A stretch of DNA of 64,000 bases from a bacterium (lineage in GTDB: Bacteria > Bacteroidota > Ignavibacteria > Kapaibacteriales > UBA7675), in the NCBI GenBank assembly GCA_030430495.1, contig JAUIKM010000025.1, forward strand, positions 23,869 to 87,868. The letters are read 5' to 3'. Positions 28,749 to 36,970 of this stretch are shown piece by piece; position 1 is the stretch's first letter; every line of letters starts with the position of its first letter. A program made the translations under genes and the position numbers. A model generated the notes under the pieces. That model ran no database searches, was not told the origin of the DNA, and saw only the letters and a list, made by a program, of their open reading frames with translations.

Positions 28749-29249
28749 GCGAAGTACTTTCCCACGACACTTTTCCACGTTTTTCGCCGCGTTTAAGGGT
28801 GAAAAGCGCCCGTTCAGTCTTTTCCGCTTGATCCGTTGCCTGAGTTGCCGCATGTTGCCTGTGTCGAATCTTCCGGAGGTTTGACCGCGCCATGCCCTGA
28901 CGTCGGCGCAGCGGCTGTACAATGCGGTCGTTGCGCCTGGAACCCGAAGAAGGTGAATTTGCCGGGACAGGGAAGGGGCTGTTTTGACTCGCGGTTGTTT
29001 AACTGGATTTGTCGCTGTTGGATTTTGTGGCTGTTTTGACCTGGCGACTCGGTACTCGTCGGGCGGTGAGATCTGCAACTGTTTAACTGCGTGGTCTGTA
29101 GTTGCTGCTTTCCCGGGACTCGCGCGATTGGAGCTCGTTTTGCACCTTGGACTCGCGTGGATGGCTTAATATCTTTCAACCGACTTTAAACTTCGCGCTC
29201 GATTACTTGTGGCTGCTTACTTCTGCAACTGCCGCAGATCGCTTTGAGC

Positions 29250-29295
29250 CGCCTCCGGCGTCTCAGGCTCCTTGATTTTCTTGCTGGTCTTCGGG
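29250..29295 (-). repeat. Dispersed repeat copy, minus orientation
   Basis: Read on the minus strand: GACCAGCAAGAAAATCAAGG followed by AGCCTGAGACGCCGGAGGC. It shares the GAGCCTGA-like block with the copies at 4590 and 51269. Confidence 0.65.
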
Positions 29296-29426
29296 TTCGA
29301 AGTCTCGAGCCTCCGCGTTTTTACGTCTTTTTGTCTTCAAGCCCCAAACCACCGAGCTGCAAGTCTGTCTCCAAACGCGTCAACTTTCCGGCGCGACGTC
29401 CGCCGCAGGGCCCGCGGCTCCAAACG

Positions 29427-29494
29427 CCGTGACAAACAAAAGGAACAAACAAGCCGCCCGGCATTCGTGCCGGAGGCGAAGTGCTCTGCTCAGA
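29427..29494 (+). repeat. Dispersed repeat copy, complete form
   Basis: The head GCCGTGACAAACAAAAGG is followed by ACAAACAAGCC, a perfect hairpin CCGGCATTCGTGCCGG and the tail GGCGAAGTGCTC. It is one of the fullest copies of the family. Confidence 0.75.
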
Positions 29495-29550
29495 AAATGC
29501 TTCGGATACAGACCACCGTTGACTGCCTGAACACGCCCGTCCGGCCAAAC

Positions 29551-31953
29551 TCAGTAGCGGTACAGCACCAGCCGCGCCCAGCGCAAAGGATGCGCCAGAC
29601 GTTCCTGATCGATGAATTTCCGGCGCAGACTCTGAAGTCCGACGGCTGTACCCGAAGGACGTTCCGCCGCGTGTGCAAACGCCTGCAGAAACTCAAACGA
29701 AAACGAGGTGGATGCGGTCCACAGCGAAAAAGCCGTGTATCCGTGCTCGCGCGTGCAGGTATTGCTCAGCATCGCCGCCGCCGAGACTGCGTCCACCAGC
29801 TCGCCGTTGCGCAGGTCGCAGTAGGGCAGAACCAAAATGTCCGCGGCGGGGGAGTGTCGGGAAAATTGACAGAGAGGCAGGAATCCGCTGCTGTCGCTGT
29901 TGTCGGGAGCCACAAGCAGGCCCGAATATTCGGGAGCGCCGGGGCAGTAATTCAGATGGGTCAGCCAGGCGGCAAGAGAAACGCTCTTGTCCTGCTGTTG
30001 TGCAAGCTGTTCGCGGCTCGCGTCGCAGTTGATGAACTCGGAGAAGTCTGTGTCATCTTCCTCCAGCTGGTCGCGCAGCGCTTGGAGCTCGCGCTCCGTG
30101 TAGCGCAGCGGATAAATCTCTCCGGCCGAATTGAACATGTGCAGACGGGCGTGTTTGCCGAATTTCGCCGTCAACTGCTGCCGGCGCGCCTCGGCAGAAA
30201 TTCCATCGCAGTCGGTCGGCTCTTCGATCAGAGGGGCGGCCAGCATCGCGCCGCCGCGCCCGTCGCCGGCCTGTTCTTCCCGCATCAGATCTGCCGCGCA
30301 ATACGCGTATTCCACGCTGAGGTGCCGCGACGTGTAGTCGTAGCGCGTGAAATCACCCGGTTTGCCGCGTCGTACGTCAGCCCGCGCCGCCAGGGCCTCA
30401 AACGGAATCGAAAAAAGCGTTGAATCGGGCGAAACCACCAGATGCCGCATGAACGTGTTTTCGGCCCGCAGGTGCTGGGCCAGCAGCGACTGAAACAGGA
30501 ATCGCAGTGCGTCGGGCAGATCGTCCGAGCGGCCGGTGCGCATCGATTCGTAGGCCGTGAGGATGTTGTCCCTCAGCTTCTGCGTCACGCGGCTGCGGTG
30601 CAGCGAGAACTCGCCCCGGAAAAATCGCGCGGTATAGAGCTGCTGCTCGCAGATGCTGTAGTGCAGAAAAAGCGTGCTGTCGGCCAGGGACTTTAAAACA
30701 GCGCTAATTGAAGGGGGTGTTTTCCGGGAGAAAATTCTGGCGTACCGCGGCGACTGCTGCAGTTCGTCCTGCGCCCGGTCCCATTTTTGTTGCAGGTCGG
30801 CATCGATAGTGCCGTTGGGGGAACCAAATGCCGCCCGGCTGACCTCGACAGCGCTTTTCTGCCATGTTTGTACCGCCTGGGCGAGCAGCCGCTGCTCCGA
30901 GAGCGGCATGGTCAACATCGCTCCGCGCCAGAAGTTGAATTGCTTGCGCAGTTCCGCAATCCGGAAGACCTCGTGTGCGTGCTCCTCCAAACCCGTTTCC
31001 TGAAAAGCCATGTAAGAAGCGCCCAGAGCGCGCACAAACAGAATATTGCCCAGTTCCTGCAGCAGTGGAAACAGGGCCGTGCCGTGAACGCTGCGGCGCA
31101 GGTCCTCAAAGTGCGTCAGGGCGCGGCGGTACAGGTGATCGGCGCGCAGCAAATTGCGGACGTCATGGGTTTCGCGGTAAAACAGGGACAGGTGCAGCTC
31201 CGCTTCCAGGCAGAGCGCTTCGGTGTACTGAAGACGATCCGCCGGATGTGACGGAAGCGGCTTTTTGTCCGACGCGGGCGTCGGCTCAAGCAGGTCGCGC
31301 GGGTTTTCAATGCTGTCCGTGCGGAACCAGGCGGTTACCTGACGCAGGTGACCCAGCGCGGCGTCATGCGCTTTCAGCTCCAGTTCCTGCTTGGCGGCCA
31401 GCAGATGCAGACGTCGTTTTTCGTACGTGACGGAGCGGTCGTCGGCGCTCAGCCGCAGCATAGTGTTGAACTGTTTGCGGGCTTCTTCGGGTTTGCCGGC
31501 ATCGCGATACAACACGGCGCGCGCCAGCGAAACAGTATTGTACGCCTCGTCGTTTTGCCCGGCCGGCCAGGCGGCAAGTCGTTTGTCCAGAATGTCCGCG
31601 GCGCGGCTGGATTCACCCAGCCAGGCGGCCATGCCGGTGTACAAAAGGTCCGTTTTCCAGTCGGTTTCGATGTTTTGAGCGGAGTGTTGCGACAGGAGCT
31701 CGTGCGCCTCGGCGCGCCTGTCGGCCGCCGCCAGTTCCGGCAGTTTGTCTGCGTCCTTCGCCGTGTTGTTTACCTGCCTCGCAGCCGTTTCGACGATCAG
31801 CGATGGCGGCGTGTAGTCGAACACCGTGCGGTAGGACTGGACGTAGATCAGGTCCATCTGCGCTCCGGCGGGCCGGACGAATGCAAACTGCAGGACAAAC
31901 AAAAAGGCAAGGGCCGCCGGCAGGCGATGCAAGATCATACGAGGCAGATTCAT
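29551..31953 (-). CDS. Secreted TPR-CHAT protein (caspase-like protease fold)
   Basis: ATG 31953 is chosen because a signal peptide follows (LPAALAFLFVLQFAF, then RPAGAQ); a TTG at 31983 in the same frame is the alternative. The 800-residue product has an alpha-helical, TPR-like region (about 40-400). A CHAT domain follows from about 480: LVVSPDSTLFSIPFEAL, then the His of WLTHLNY (about 665), the Cys of VLPYCDLRNGE (about 711) and the closing HPLRWARLVLYR. Both members of the catalytic dyad are thus present, although the usual ATHG and SACETG texts are degenerate. CHAT domains are caspase-like proteases or their inactive relatives. A signal peptide suggests action in the periplasm or outside. 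The gene lies 37 bases after the helical-protein gene on the same strand, and the two look like one operon. Confidence 0.82.
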   Translation of the reverse strand: MNLPRMILHRLPAALAFLFVLQFAFVRPAGAQMDLIYVQSYRTVFDYTPPSLIVETAARQVNNTAKDADKLPELAAADRRAEAHELLSQHSAQNIETDWKTDLLYTGMAAWLGESSRAADILDKRLAAWPAGQNDEAYNTVSLARAVLYRDAGKPEEARKQFNTMLRLSADDRSVTYEKRRLHLLAAKQELELKAHDAALGHLRQVTAWFRTDSIENPRDLLEPTPASDKKPLPSHPADRLQYTEALCLEAELHLSLFYRETHDVRNLLRADHLYRRALTHFEDLRRSVHGTALFPLLQELGNILFVRALGASYMAFQETGLEEHAHEVFRIAELRKQFNFWRGAMLTMPLSEQRLLAQAVQTWQKSAVEVSRAAFGSPNGTIDADLQQKWDRAQDELQQSPRYARIFSRKTPPSISAVLKSLADSTLFLHYSICEQQLYTARFFRGEFSLHRSRVTQKLRDNILTAYESMRTGRSDDLPDALRFLFQSLLAQHLRAENTFMRHLVVSPDSTLFSIPFEALAARADVRRGKPGDFTRYDYTSRHLSVEYAYCAADLMREEQAGDGRGGAMLAAPLIEEPTDCDGISAEARRQQLTAKFGKHARLHMFNSAGEIYPLRYTERELQALRDQLEEDDTDFSEFINCDASREQLAQQQDKSVSLAAWLTHLNYCPGAPEYSGLLVAPDNSDSSGFLPLCQFSRHSPAADILVLPYCDLRNGELVDAVSAAAMLSNTCTREHGYTAFSLWTASTSFSFEFLQAFAHAAERPSGTAVGLQSLRRKFIDQERLAHPLRWARLVLYRY

Positions 31954-31990
31954 TTGCGTGAAATACCCGGAAAATATGCTCAATGAAAGG

Positions 31991-33538
31991 TCAGCCTACG
32001 CCTTCGGACGTGCGAAGTTCCTTCAATCGCTTCATGACCATGCTCCAGAGCACCTCGTAGGGAATCACTTCCGTGACCTCCAGGACCGGATCAAAATCGG
32101 CCGAACGGTCGGCAAGGCGCTCCAGATGTTTGGCTGTTTTTGTGCGGGTCAGATCGGGATCAAAGTCCTGATCGATCATGATTTTAAGCATCTTGAGGAA
32201 GGTATTCGTCCGTGCGTAACCGGCCTTGCGCAGGTAACGACTGCTGTACTGGCGCAATGTCTCGGCCCGGTCCAGAATGCTGAGGAAGTCGCCCTGTTCG
32301 AGTTGAAACAGGATGTGTACGATCAGAATGGGCACGTAAAAGCCGCTTTTATCGCGATTGAAGATCGGGACTTCGTTCAGGAATTTGTAGACGTTGAAGC
32401 GCCGCTCAAATGTCGTCGCTTTTTCCGGCGGCGCTTCGGCGCCCGTGTGGCTAAGGACGTAGCGCAGGAAGGCTTCGAGGATGCGCCAGCGCTCAAGCGT
32501 CTGCGCCGTTGTGTATTCAAAGCGCTTGCTGTTGGTTACCGTAACAAAGATTTCCGCGGCCAGCGAGTAGTTGCCCGTGTGCATGCAGAGCAGGAAATGG
32601 AGTTCGTTTATGTTGTACCAGCCGGGCTCGCGGCCTGAAAACAGTTCCTCCAGCGCTTTGTGCGCAAGTTCCCGTCCGTTTTCAAAGTCCCGCAAAAAAG
32701 TATAGCCGTTGAGTTTGATAATCGCGATCTCGCGTTGCCGCGCCAGGTTGCTGAAGTGCGGATGTTCCAGATAGTATTCATTGATGCGATCGCAGTATTC
32801 CAGCGTGCGGCTGTAGTCGCGCGCAATCTGGCTCTGCAGGATCTGCATGCGGAAGTAGGTCTGGTTCAGGCTGCGCGTGTTGTGTTTGTCGCGCAGAGCG
32901 CCGATGCGCGCCGTGTGTTTGCGCGCTTTTGCAAGCATGTCGGACTTATACGAGCGCGAGCGTGCAAATTCGATGGCCAGTTCGGACCACAGCGTTTCCG
33001 CCTGCGTTTCGGCGTTGAGATTTTCGAGGTGCAGCCGCACGGTTTTGGCGGCTTTCTGGAAGGACGGGCGGTGGCCTGTCACGGCGGACTGGCGCTGCGT
33101 CATCAGCGCGCATTCCAGTGCGAGCTCGGTCAGGTGGTATTTCTCCGACTTGCGCATCGAGCGTTTGACAAGGTCCATGCCGGTTGAGCGCGCTCCGAAC
33201 ACCAACAGCAGACGGGCGCATATGAGGTTCTTTTTGCAGTGGAGCGTTACCTGCATCAGCTCGCCCAGTTCGTACTGGCGCGGTTCGATGTTCACGAGCG
33301 CCGTGAGCAGCACTTCGCGCAGACGCGATTTCAACGTGGTAAAGCGCACATCGCCGGCCTTGCTGCCATAGAGAGCCCCGGCGGCGTCATCGTCGTCGTT
33401 GAATTCGCCGGACACCACGCCGTCAAAAAAGCGCTCGTAATAGGTGTCGTTGGATTGGCGTGCACCGCGCGGGAATATCCTGGATCGCCTGATGCCTAGA
33501 GATGTAAGGATTTTAGCTATTTCCGCGATCGATTTCAT
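31991..33538 (-). CDS. Large helical-repeat protein, partner of the CHAT gene
   Basis: The 515-residue product starts MKSIAEIAKILTSLGIRRSR, has an acidic loop FNDDDDAAG near residue 48, and then is almost all alpha-helical with repeated LxxxxLxxxLxx pairs that look like degenerate TPR units (for example NLICARLLLVFGARSTGMDL, LHFLLCMHTGNYSLAAEIF). It has no signal peptide, so it is probably cytoplasmic, in contrast to the CHAT protein. No catalytic motif is visible. It resembles in helix spacing the partial protein at 1-424. A sigma-70-like promoter lies at 33650-33678, giving a leader of about 105 bases. The family is not recognised. Confidence 0.7.
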   Translation of the reverse strand: MKSIAEIAKILTSLGIRRSRIFPRGARQSNDTYYERFFDGVVSGEFNDDDDAAGALYGSKAGDVRFTTLKSRLREVLLTALVNIEPRQYELGELMQVTLHCKKNLICARLLLVFGARSTGMDLVKRSMRKSEKYHLTELALECALMTQRQSAVTGHRPSFQKAAKTVRLHLENLNAETQAETLWSELAIEFARSRSYKSDMLAKARKHTARIGALRDKHNTRSLNQTYFRMQILQSQIARDYSRTLEYCDRINEYYLEHPHFSNLARQREIAIIKLNGYTFLRDFENGRELAHKALEELFSGREPGWYNINELHFLLCMHTGNYSLAAEIFVTVTNSKRFEYTTAQTLERWRILEAFLRYVLSHTGAEAPPEKATTFERRFNVYKFLNEVPIFNRDKSGFYVPILIVHILFQLEQGDFLSILDRAETLRQYSSRYLRKAGYARTNTFLKMLKIMIDQDFDPDLTRTKTAKHLERLADRSADFDPVLEVTEVIPYEVLWSMVMKRLKELRTSEGVG

Positions 33539-33649
33539 CTGACTTTGCCGAATCTGGCACTTAATGCCTGATTTTTGCGGTAATCAATGGTGCGGCACCC
33601 AGGAAAACCATGTAAAAATTGAAGTCTTTTTGATACTGAACTTGCGCGC

Positions 33650-33678
33650 ATTATAGCATACTTTGCGGTTAGAAACAA
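33650..33678 (-). promoter_or_regulatory. Sigma-70-like promoter for the helical/CHAT operon
   Basis: On the minus strand TTGTTT and TATAAT are separated by exactly 17 bases, preceded by GC before TATAAT. It points at the gene starting at 33538. Confidence 0.65.
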
Positions 33679-34005
33679 TGAAAAACACGCCAATCGGGCA
33701 AATCAGCGCGGATTTGACCGATACAGAGTCGGCAACATACGGGATAGCGCGCTGGAGTCGAGAAACCTTCATTTTTTTTCAGCTTACAATGTGATTCTGA
33801 TGCTGTTTTCCGAACGCTTTTTACACTGAATAACGGCTGTAGGGGCGTTAGTTCCTTGAAAACTTGAAATTGAGCGTATTTATAGCGGGCCCAAACCGAT
33901 GTAAGATTTTGCGCTGATTTGATACGCTTTGGGCCGGATGGGCTGGTTACATTCGCATCGTGTTTATCGTGCCTGTATAACCAACTCTTCTATCTGAGGT
34001 TTGAA
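33679..34005. other. AT-richer spacer with inverted repeat
   Basis: No gene is supported. GGCCCAAA (33888-33895) and TTTGGGCC (33928-33935) form an inverted repeat 32 bases apart. It lies between the divergent helical-protein promoter and the small ORF at 34006. Confidence 0.4.
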
Positions 34006-34218
34006 ATGGAACCGATTATTCTGGCAATCATGCTCTATCTGTCGTATATCGTTAGCCCCGGTCAATACTACCAACACGAAATCGATGCCATCTATGATGC
34101 AAACGAAGTGACGATCCAGGCGGTACAAGCCGACCCGGTGCAGATGCAGGTAGTGGAAGCTGACTTTTTGCCGCAAACTGAATATGTGCTCGTCGATGAA
34201 TTCCTGATCGCCGAATAA
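34006..34218 (+). CDS. Small acidic protein, 70 aa
   Basis: ATG 34006 follows TGAGGT at 33995-34000, a fair ribosome-binding site. The product starts with a hydrophobic segment (IILAIMLYLSYIV) and continues with an acidic, Gln/Val-rich tail (VTIQAVQADPVQMQVVEAD). It is too short for a known family, but the start signal, the plausible composition and a downstream hairpin at 34288-34323 support a real gene. It could be a membrane-tethered small peptide. It is the only good plus-strand ORF in the 2.4-kb structured region and lies divergent from the CHAT/helical operon. Confidence 0.5.
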   Translation: MEPIILAIMLYLSYIVSPGQYYQHEIDAIYDANEVTIQAVQADPVQMQVVEADFLPQTEYVLVDEFLIAE

Positions 34219-34287
34219 AGCAGTGAAAACTGCTCGGAGCGAGAATCAGATCAAAATCGACACAACCGACATTCGGCACAGAATAAT

Positions 34288-34323
34288 ACCAGTCCAGAAC
34301 GGCACAGTTCTTTCTGGGCTGGT
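34288..34323 (+). terminator. Hairpin after the small ORF, possible terminator
   Basis: The 12-bp stem ACCAGTCCAGAA / TTCTGGGCTGGT has one wobble pair. Only a weak TTATT follows, so termination strength is uncertain. Confidence 0.5.
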
Positions 34324-34406
34324 TATTGCTCAAAATCAGGTCGAACGCCCAGGAAAAATTGGAAGCGGGTTTGGAAAGCTCAACCCTGCTGACTGAGAGA
34401 AAACAA

Positions 34407-34485
34407 AGCTGAAAAAGTAACCGGGCCTGGAGTCTTGCGACTTGGCAGTGTTATAACCAGGCCCGGGGCAGTTTTACTTTCAGCT
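34407..34485. other. Long hairpin element
   Basis: Perfect arms CCGGGCCTGG (34421-34430) and CCAGGCCCGG (34457-34466) are extended outwards by AGCTGAAA and TTTCAGCT with A- and T-rich stretches between. The 79-base structure has a 26-base loop. It could be part of an RNA or a recombination site; no function is claimed. Confidence 0.55.
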
Positions 34486-34498
34486 ATAAGTTCGACTA

Positions 34499-34790
34499 AG
34501 TGCCAGAATACGACTGTGATAGGGGCGCCTACGTGGATTACCACGTATTATACAAGGGGACGGTTGAATTGCGTAGGCGTTCTATCAATTTTTTTGACAA
34601 GAAAAAAATAGAAACGGTACGCTCCGTACGCCGACTTGGATAGTGCTATCTGTAACCTGAAATAAGGTGCGGAACCTGTTCAGTGTTGAATTGTACGAAA
34701 CGTACCGTAACTGAAATTTTCGCGTTGGAGCTGCAAAAGAGCAGCTTCCGAAAATAGTGCCAAAATACGACTTGGATAGTGCTGTCTGAC
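34499..34790. repeat. Degenerate repeated motif, three occurrences
   Basis: AGTGCCAGAATACGACTG (34499), GCCGACTTGGATAGTGCTAT (about 34630) and AGTGCCAAAATACGACTTGG (34757) share a common text, and the second and third go on with GGATAGTGCT and TCTG. A GTACG-NNN-CGTAC hairpin (34617-34629) and a second near 34690 accompany them; a shorter form lies at 35632-35642. Confidence 0.5.
34517..34595 (+). ncRNA. Structured RNA candidate with two competing hairpins and a U-run
   Basis: The outer stem is TGATAG (34517-34522) with CTATCA (34582-34587), continued by CGCCTACG (34526-34533) with CGTAGGCG (34572-34579), and it runs straight into seven T. The alternative hairpin TACGTGG-ATTA-CCACGTA (34530-34547) uses part of the same bases, so the two cannot form together. 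This is the geometry of a terminator/anti-terminator or riboswitch expression platform, but no downstream gene on this strand follows before 35927. The call rests only on base pairing. Confidence 0.4.
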
Positions 34791-35005
34791 GCCAGTCACT
34801 ACTGCGCCTAATGCCACCGGGCACATAGCGGAGGACAGACTATCTTTTTTTGTTTCGTCTTTTGACGGCGGGAAAATATTCATTATCCCTGAACTTTGAA
34901 AAAGAAATTTCAACACAATTTGCTTTTTTCATTCTTTTCCCCCGACTTTTCCTCTCTGATCTCCCTCCCGGACAATTTTTTTCATCAATCTATCGCTACT
35001 GAATG

Positions 35006-35625
35006 TTACTGCATGCCTGTTTTGCGCATGTTTTTAGGGCTGTCACATTTAATATGGCACAGTTCTGGCGTCATTTGTAGCTGAAAACCCCAATAATTCC
35101 GCGCCATTACGAAACGGAATGATGTCTGTCCCGTGGTGAAATTAATGAATGATGGTGAAAATAGCTCTTCTGAAATCCGTTGAAATCGCCGGAAAATCAC
35201 GGGAATCAAGGGTTTTGTGAAGTAGTTCGGCGTGGCCGTGTTCCGATTCGTAACATCCCATTTTTTGGGCCGCATGGAAGCGGTGCAAAACTTGCGGTTG
35301 CCGCTGATCACCAAAAGACACACCTCCCAGCCGGATAGCCCGGGTGTTACCATCAGGCTGAAAGTGCTTGCAGTAGATTCGATTAAAATGCGTTTATTTG
35401 TCACATGGTAAACTCGTGGGACGGAACACTGCCGCTCCGACCGCGAAACCGCCCGTGCAGATGATAGTGAAGGCGCAAGTCGGCAGTCAGGTTTCCAGGT
35501 GTGATTGCAAGGGCAATTTCTGAACCATTTGCCGGCAATGCAGAGATGATACGAGTTCTGAAATGTCTGGAAAAGAAACGCGCCGACAAACATTTCAATG
35601 TCACATTTGTAATAAGGTCAGGCAA
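35006..35625 (-). pseudogene. Possible decayed coding sequence
   Basis: Two overlapping minus-strand frames give protein-like text. One (35625 to 35401) reads SARFFSRHFRTRIISALPAN and on to LHYHLHGRFRGRSG before a stop; the other (to 35006) reads VTNKRILIESTASTFSLMV and ends NYWGFQLQMTPEL. A frameshift between them would give one longer protein. Start signals are poor, and base composition differs from the flanking genes. This may be a degraded foreign gene or chance. Confidence 0.25.
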
Positions 35626-35799
35626 AAATCGGTACGCCGTACTTTTAGCAAACTATGCATAAATCAACGGCGTCTCAGTAAGTGTGTTTGCTCCTGATGG
35701 CGGTGCGTCAATGAAAATTGGCGTGCCGCTTCTTTATCGCCTGAACTTCACCGCAACTTTCGCCTCCGCTTTCCATACCTTCAGGCCTGTCTTTTTTTG

Positions 35800-35807
35800 T
35801 ACTTTTG
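35800..35807 (+). promoter_or_regulatory. Bacteroidota-type -7 box upstream of batB
   Basis: TACTTTTG fits TAnnTTTG and is preceded by a T-rich tract. It lies 120 bases before the batB start. No clear -33 TTTG is seen at the expected distance. Confidence 0.4.
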
Positions 35808-35926
35808 CACCTGATCTGCACCCGTTTCAGACCGGTGTAACCGTGCGCGCCGTCGGCGATTGGAACGCCGCCGCCGGAATCGCAGCGCACGCGAATCATC
35901 TCATCAACTACAGGTGAAGCGTTCGC

Positions 35927-36970
35927 ATGTTCGACATGATTGACTGGGGCCGCGTCGAATATCTCTACGCGCTGTTGGCCGTGCCCCTCCTGATGGTTTT
36001 GTACGTTCTCGGGAGTGCGCTGCGCCGCCGGCGACTGCGCAAACTGGGCGACGCGCCGCTGGTGCGTGAACTGCAGCTCGGCGTCTCGCCGGCGCGAAGG
36101 AGCATCAAAATTCTGCTGCTCTGCACCGGCCTGTTTTTCCTTGTATTCGCCATTGCCCGCCCGCGCATCGGAACCGCTCTGCGCGAACTCAAGCGCGAAG
36201 GCGTCGACATCATCATCGCACTCGACGTTTCCAACAGCATGCTGGCCGAGGACATTGTGCCCAATCGCCTGGCGCGCTCCAAAGGTGCTATTTCGCGATT
36301 GATCGATCAGCTCCGCAACGACCGCATCGGCATTGTGGCGTTTGCCGGCGACGCGTTTATCCTGCTGCCGCTGACATCCGATTACGCCGCGGCCAAATTG
36401 TTCGTCAGCACCATGGACACCAAAATAGTTTCCACCCAGGGGACCGCCGTCGGCGCCGCCGTCGGCCTGGCCCGCGAAGCTTTTGAGTCCGAGGAAACCA
36501 AATACAAGGTGCTGGTCGTCATCACGGACGGCGAGAACCACGATGAGGAAGCGCTGGAGGAAGCGGCTAAAGCCAGTGCCGAGGGCGTTGTGATTCACAC
36601 AATTGGCATGGGCTCGGCCGATGGTGTGCCGATTCCGCGCTTCAACAATGGCGTGCGCGCCGGTTTCCACACGGATCGCCAGGGCAATGTCGTCGTTTCA
36701 CGTCTGAACGAGAATTTTCTGCGCCGGCTGGCGGGGGCGGCCAACGGAACCTATATCCGTGCCACCAGCTCCGACGCCGGTTTGCAAACAATTCTGGAGC
36801 AGATCGACTCGATGGAGAAAAAGGAGTTTGACCGCCGTGAATTCAGCGACTACGACGAGCGCTTCCAGATCTTTCTCGGCATTGCGTTTGCGCTTTTGCT
36901 GCTGGATGCCGTCCTGGCGCCACGTGTGCGCGACCGCAAAAAACAGAAGGACATGGAACATGTCAACTAA
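35927..36970 (+). CDS. batB: VWA-domain membrane protein BatB
   Basis: The 347-residue product has two N-terminal membrane helices (PLLMVLYVLGSAL and LLLCTGLFFLVFAIA). A von Willebrand factor A domain follows with the MIDAS motif DVSNSM (about residue 100) and ITDGENHDEEA (about 200), and a C-terminal helix (FLGIAFALLLLDAVL) closes it. This is the layout of BatB, one of two VWA proteins of the Bat complex linked to oxygen or stress tolerance and envelope integrity in Bacteroides and Leptospira. CAGGTGAAG precedes ATG 35927. batC overlaps its end by 11 bases. Confidence 0.88.
   Translation: MFDMIDWGRVEYLYALLAVPLLMVLYVLGSALRRRRLRKLGDAPLVRELQLGVSPARRSIKILLLCTGLFFLVFAIARPRIGTALRELKREGVDIIIALDVSNSMLAEDIVPNRLARSKGAISRLIDQLRNDRIGIVAFAGDAFILLPLTSDYAAAKLFVSTMDTKIVSTQGTAVGAAVGLAREAFESEETKYKVLVVITDGENHDEEALEEAAKASAEGVVIHTIGMGSADGVPIPRFNNGVRAGFHTDRQGNVVVSRLNENFLRRLAGAANGTYIRATSSDAGLQTILEQIDSMEKKEFDRREFSDYDERFQIFLGIAFALLLLDAVLAPRVRDRKKQKDMEHVN

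Larger units (their letters stand above)
28749..29550. other. Non-coding gap with two dispersed-repeat copies
   Basis: No supported gene lies between the symporter and the convergent CHAT gene. A minus-oriented repeat copy lies at about 29250-29295 and a plus-oriented copy at 29427-29494, so the two face each other. The remainder has nothing I can name. Confidence 0.5.
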
